Positions 60,430 through 64,000 of a DNA stretch of 64,000 nt are shown here, one piece after another. The position numbers and the translations under genes were made by a program. This stretch comes from Druceiella hillmani. Taxonomy: Eukaryota > Arthropoda > Insecta > Lepidoptera > Hepialidae. Under the pieces are notes generated by a model. The model searched no databases and was not told where the DNA came from. It saw nothing but the letters and a program-made list of their open reading frames with translations. The stretch covers positions 11,990,501 through 12,054,500 of the forward strand of contig JAYKKI010000060.1 in the NCBI GenBank assembly GCA_039881145.1, read 5' to 3'. How positions within the stretch are numbered: the stretch's first letter is position 1; every line of letters starts with the position of its first letter.

Positions 60430-60612
60430 GCATATTGAAATAAAAAGATAATAGCAATGAAAGTAGGAATGGGCGTGCCCATTAGGAGTAGTGATAATTA
60501 AATTTTGTATGAAATATACCAATCTTGTATTTCATGCATTATTCAATTATCACCATTTCTTATAAACACGCCAATTTCTACTTTTATTTTTGATATCTTT
60601 TTATTTTAATAT
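60430..60612. repeat. Imperfect inverted repeat, arms about 80 bp
   Basis: The left arm ('aaaagataatagcaatgaaa', 'aatgggcgtg', 'gtgataattaa', 'gtatgaaata') pairs with the right arm ('tatttcatgc', 'caattatcac', 'cacgccaatt', 'tttttgatatcttttt') around a loop of about 10 nt. Mismatches are scattered. It could be a small foldback transposon or, if transcribed, a long hairpin RNA. Confidence 0.82.
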
Positions 60613-61000
60613 TGTTAATTTTTCACAAACTAAACATAATGGTTAAAAAATGGTGAACGAAAACCCGCTTTGAGAGGCAAATTCAAAGGAATTAAATTGA
60701 AAATGATCTATAAAAAACTGCACCAGCTTGACAGGTATTGATACGTACATAAATGTTTTTGCAGATTTTACTACAATTTATTTGATATACACATGCGAAC
60801 CTTTTTTATTTTAATATGCCTAACTTTTCATAAACCGAACATAAAGATGAAAAATGGTCAACGAAAACTCGCTTTGAGAGACCAATTCAAAGGAATTCTA
60901 TTGAAAATGATACGTAAAAAAATTGCACCGGCTTTACACGCACGAACAAGTACTTTTGCAGATTTTACTACAATTTGCTTGAGATACACACGAAGCATTT
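60595..61000. repeat. About 204-bp direct duplication
   Basis: 'aatggt.aacgaaaac.cgctttgagag' occurs at about 60649 and 60853, followed in both by 'caaattcaaaggaatt' (variant 'ccaattcaaaggaatt'), 'ttgaaaatgat', 'tttttgcagattttactaca' and 'gagatacaca'. The 73-codon plus-strand frame (60793-61014) is in the second copy and is not kept in the first. Confidence 0.88.
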
Positions 61001-62190
61001 ACTTCAAATGTTAAATTTCATGTACATAAATTTAAAACTGTGAAATTTCGACAGACTGAAGCATGTAATGAAATTATAAGAGTCCTTGTTATATACAGGC
61101 TTTTGGAAATGGATAGAGCAAATTAAAAATTTCTTCTCAAATTTCGTTCTGTTTCAACTTGGTGATATTTTTGAGTAGAGCGTTTCTTAAACAGCAATTA
61201 ATTTTTGAAGTGAAACTTGTTAAGCGGCGATTCGATAATCGATAAGTGGACAAGAATTGAGAGTAAAATTTTAAGGTCGCATCACGTTTGGGCACATTTC
61301 GTTGCATGAGAGAGAAGGATATGACGTAGAGAGATAGAAAGCTATATATCCCGACGCCATGGAAGTGCAGCGAAAGGGAGTGACGTATACATAACGATAC
61401 AAAGCGATTGAATAAGATAGAGTTGCGCATGCGCGCGTTGTAGATATACGCCTCAGACGCTACGTTTGAACAGCTGAGGTACCACGCATACGTTGTCTTA
61501 TTTACGTAACATGGGACAAAAGGAGACTATCATAATGTTTTCGATTTATTTATATATTTGTGTTTGATTTATTATTAAAAATAACAATATATTGGGTATA
61601 CGTGGTATTTAATTTATTTATAAATCTGCAATAAATAAACACATATACTCGTAGAAGTAAATATAGTTTACAACGCGAGCGGCTTTTAAAGTGTTCTGGT
61701 ACTTGCGTTGCAGCTATTGTTTTAATTGACTATGGACTATGTAAATTTACATGAAGATTAGACATTTACATCGATTTGTAATGACATTTCACTAATTTTT
61801 CTAAATGTAAGGTATTAAAACTTTCAAAACTTTAAAAAAAAATGTAAGGTATAAAATGTAAGGTATTAAAATTTAGTATACTCTATGGATTTACACTTTC
61901 TATATTTTTTTCACTGTCAGTGCCATGTTAACACCTTATATTTTTATCAAGGTCTAGATCGGTAAAGATGTTTCACTTCTGTCACATGTACTGAGTTGCA
62001 CTCAATTTTTTTTCTGAATAATGTTTTATCCCTTTATAAAAATATTTTAAACTTTTGAATATTTTAGCACTTTTGGAATTATGAATACTAAAGCTGTAGT
62101 AAAAGTTTCTTTGCGAATTAGTAGTATATTTTTACTTGAAATCAACTACAATTTGTAGACTCAACGTATCTTGTGAGTAATTCTATATTA
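61001..62190. other. Mixed stretch with a GC-richer patch, no gene
   Basis: A less AT-rich patch at about 61215-61510 contains 'cgttgcatgagagagaagga', 'gacgtagagagatagaaagc' and 'gttgcgcatgcgcgcgttg'. It is probably an interspersed repeat fragment, similar in style to 1950-2060. The 97-codon minus-strand frame 61137-61430 crosses it and has no domain. The remainder is AT-rich with a small duplication of 'aaaatgtaaggtat' near 61840-61865. Confidence 0.4.
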
Positions 62191-62362
62191 TTAATACGAA
62201 ATGACTTAATTATATTATATAGTAACTAACACGCACCTAAATAAATAATATCTTGATAATTATAATGCTTCCATTCAGTCGGAAATAAAGCTGCGGTTAC
62301 TCTGAAGTCGGATATGGAATTTTATCCGCATTAAACCTTTCGGCGTTTGAAATATTTTAGTG

Positions 62363-62363
<1 letters not shown>

Positions 62364-62400
<37 letters not shown>
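62364..62400. repeat. (TA)n microsatellite
   Basis: About 37 bp of alternating TA. Confidence 0.95.
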
Positions 62401-62401
<1 letters not shown>

Positions 62402-62730
62402 GTTTTATAATTACTTTATGATGAAAAGAATATAAAATACATATTTAACGTTCTTTATAAAAACGAATATAAATTTTAACTGAATCACCCTACCCCAAAA
62501 TACATTTGACGATATGTAATCGTCGAAAATTACAATGAAGTTAATATATCCATATTACCGCTATTATTGCTTAATGTATAAAACGTATTCAAGAGATATT
62601 ATGGTCATCAAAGAAGCAGCAGACGCTAAACACTTACAAAAAGTCAATAAGAAAGTGGAATCCTTGAGAGATAAAAGCAACTAAGGAAAATGAAATTGGT
62701 AGCCAGCTCTTTTTCTTACCAAATGATGAC

Positions 62731-62799
62731 TATGACGTTCCCTTATGTTACGTCACATAAGGGAACGTCATACTTATGTTACGTCACATAAGGGAACGT
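62731..62799. repeat. 18-bp-arm palindrome plus 31-bp direct copy
   Basis: 'tatgacgttcccttatgt' (62731-62748) pairs perfectly with 62755-62772 around the loop 'tacgtc'. The segment 'cttatgttacgtcacataag' with 'ggaacgt' is then repeated directly with a 31-bp offset (to 62799). Confidence 0.93.
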
Positions 62800-63234
62800 G
62801 ATACTAATTTTATTGGACCAGAACTGTATACTTGTATAATTACTTGTTTTAAAAAAAAGGTTGATAATATTATTATATATTTATATATTTTTATTAACTG
62901 CGTAACGTGCCATTTTTAAAGAAAATGAATCGCATTTCTATCGATGTAGTAAAATAACAGAGTGGTCATTCTATAATAAAATATTGTATAATATACAACA
63001 GAAAATATTTCAAGAAGTAAAAAAGTCAGGTATTGTGGTTATTAACATTGCAGACAATTTTCTTACTTACAGACATTTTTTAATATTGACAATCTTATTT
63101 TATTAAACACATGTAATATTGTTATTTTTATACAGCTACGTTATATAATGCAGTGCGCCAATAAAAAGGATTAGCTTATCTATCTGTAGATATAATAAAA
63201 TCGTATACGAGGCGGATCTGCACATTACATATTT

Positions 63235-63480
63235 AAAAAAAAAAAGATTGTTACCGAGGCCAAAAAAATAGTTTTTGGAATTGTTGTCGGTTTATCTGTG
63301 CGTTTGTGCACGCTAATCTCAGAAATAATTTAACCGATTTGAATATGGTTTTTACTGATGTATTGTGGCAAGATTCTCGTAATATTTAGTGGTTATTTCA
63401 TTCAAATCAGTTTACAGACAAAAAACTTATGTTAATTGAAATAATACGCGCTGAAAAAGAAAAATGCTTCAGTCGATTTA
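63235..63480 (+). mobile_element. Lepidopteran repeat fragment ('cgctaatctcagaa')
   Basis: 'tttgtgcacgctaatctcag', 'aaataatttaaccgatttga' and 'tatggtttttactg' follow the order of a common lepidopteran repeat ('...cgctaatctcaggaactac...ccgatttgaaaaattcttt...'). Non-coding and diverged. The right edge of the window (63975-64000) has the 'cgcgaacgaagtcgcgggca' motif that commonly ends such repeats, so the two could be parts of one interrupted copy. Confidence 0.55.
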
Positions 63481-63514
63481 GTTGAACTCTCAAAAATATG
63501 GTCGACCTTATTAA

Positions 63515-63645
63515 ATAGGGATCAGCTTACTGGTTCTTCGCTTATTAGTCCGGCGCGGTTGGCCTATCTACAGCCACACCGCGCCCTACAGCATTGGATG
63601 ATTCACAGCGAAGTATGTGCAGAGTCTAGCCGGTCCATCTCTTGA
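63515..63645. other. GC-rich structured segment, unknown
   Basis: A strong hairpin has arms ggcgcggt/accgcgcc (63553-63560 and 63579-63586) with an inner ggc/gcc pair and a 9-nt loop 'ctatctaca'. An outer stem pairs 'cttcgct' (63537) with 'agcgaag' (63609). Nested stems in GC-rich DNA stand out here. It may be the structured tip of a transposon or a structured RNA. No tRNA cloverleaf with A and B boxes is visible. Confidence 0.45.
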
Positions 63646-63964
63646 ATTATTAACGTAAGTTAATAGATTTAAAATAATTTAATATATAAAATAATTTCAT
63701 ATAATTTGTGAAGACTATTCTGTACGTAATATACTTATTTAGTAACTTAAGATATTACAGTTAGAAAAAAAATTACTTATAACTTTCTTTGGTTTTATTG
63801 TATTTGACTAAAATTCTGTGTTTATAATAATTACTTCATTCTTACATAAGAGTGGCTGTGATAAGTAGGGCGTTACTAAGTTGGTAGATGATAGATGGTT
63901 GGTAGATGATTCATGTAGATGGACAAATACGTGACAACTTTCACTACAAGAAAATCCTATAAAA

Positions 63965-64000
63965 CCAAAACTGAAATCCACGCGAACGAAGTCGCGGGCA
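63965..64000 (+). mobile_element. Lepidopteran repeat end, cut by window edge
   Basis: 'gaaatccacgcgaacgaag' followed by 'tcgcgggca' is a very common terminal motif of lepidopteran interspersed repeats. It is truncated by the window end, so neither family nor length can be given. Confidence 0.6.

Larger units (their letters stand above)
62190..63130. repeat. Duplicated block Z' (copy 2)
   Basis: Homologue of 57526-59060, with one 119-bp unit ('aataatatcttgataattat', 'aatgcttccattcagtcgga', 'aataaagctgcggttac'), a TA array (62364-62400), and the 'aaaaagtca...tattaacattgcaga' segment near 63018. Contains the private palindrome at 62731-62799. Confidence 0.6.

Overview
This window looks like non-coding DNA from a moth or butterfly (Lepidoptera), either intergenic or a very large intron. 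It is strongly AT-rich and carries long (TA)n microsatellites. Several interspersed repeats are of types I recognise from lepidopteran genomes: elements starting with the ACCGACTTCAAAAA terminus (about 8150, 8837, 14163), a repeat with the 'tacgga...cttcgtgcg...actcgcacttggccgg' tail (ending about 57100) and its reverse-strand relative (6155-6260), a 'cgctaatctcagaa...accgatttgaa' fragment (about 63300), and a 'cgcgaacgaagtcgcgggca' end at the right edge. I found no convincing protein-coding gene, tRNA, rRNA or CRISPR array. The longest open frames are 118-190 codons and are explained by TA repeats, tandem repeats or chance. The only protein-like signals I recognise are two broken transposon fragments: a hAT-type transposase (6519-6797, + strand) and the C-terminal tail of an RTE-type LINE (about 17745-18050, - strand).

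Layout. 1-26 kb is mostly unique AT-rich DNA broken up by tandem repeats (141-bp units at 2.07 kb, 187-bp at 4.8 kb, 178-180-bp at 9.65 kb, 103-bp at 14.8 kb) and old transposons. 26.2-49.2 kb is the main structure, a diverged tandem duplication. Block X (26.24-29.32 kb) plus block Y (29.34-36.37 kb) is followed by X' (36.39-39.63 kb), a 3.5-kb unpaired stretch with its own young repeats, and Y' (43.13-49.21 kb). A third, partial copy of Y (Y'') lies at 59.2-60.36 kb. 49.9-58.0 kb holds several tandem arrays (159, about 84, 272 and 119 bp), the largest TA array and some GC-richer repeat fragments. A second, older duplication (Z/Z') pairs 57.5-59.06 kb with 62.2-63.13 kb.

The most interesting signal is inside the X/Y duplication. 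The copies have diverged so far that much of them no longer aligns, with private insertions, deletions and arrays, yet several islands of about 40-500 bp stay nearly identical (for example 29.65-30.19 kb against 43.52-44.05 kb; 31.86-32.06 kb against 44.93-45.13 kb; a near-identical stretch of about 40 bp at 33.92 kb against 46.60 kb; and a 0.25-kb core at about 34.85 kb shared by all three copies). No reading frame explains this conservation, so duplicated regulatory elements or exons of a long non-coding RNA are the leading ideas.

A second theme is a set of sharp palindromes, several lying beside a direct copy of one arm (25.8-26.0, 42.86-42.94, 48.40-48.47, 49.12-49.18 and 62.73-62.80 kb). 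At 48.4 and 49.1 kb the paralogous Y copy lacks the palindrome, so these look like recent template-switch mutations. A foldback element family of about 236 bp, with 10-12-bp flanking duplications, is seen in filled and empty sites within the same window. All identities here were judged by eye; no search or alignment program was run.
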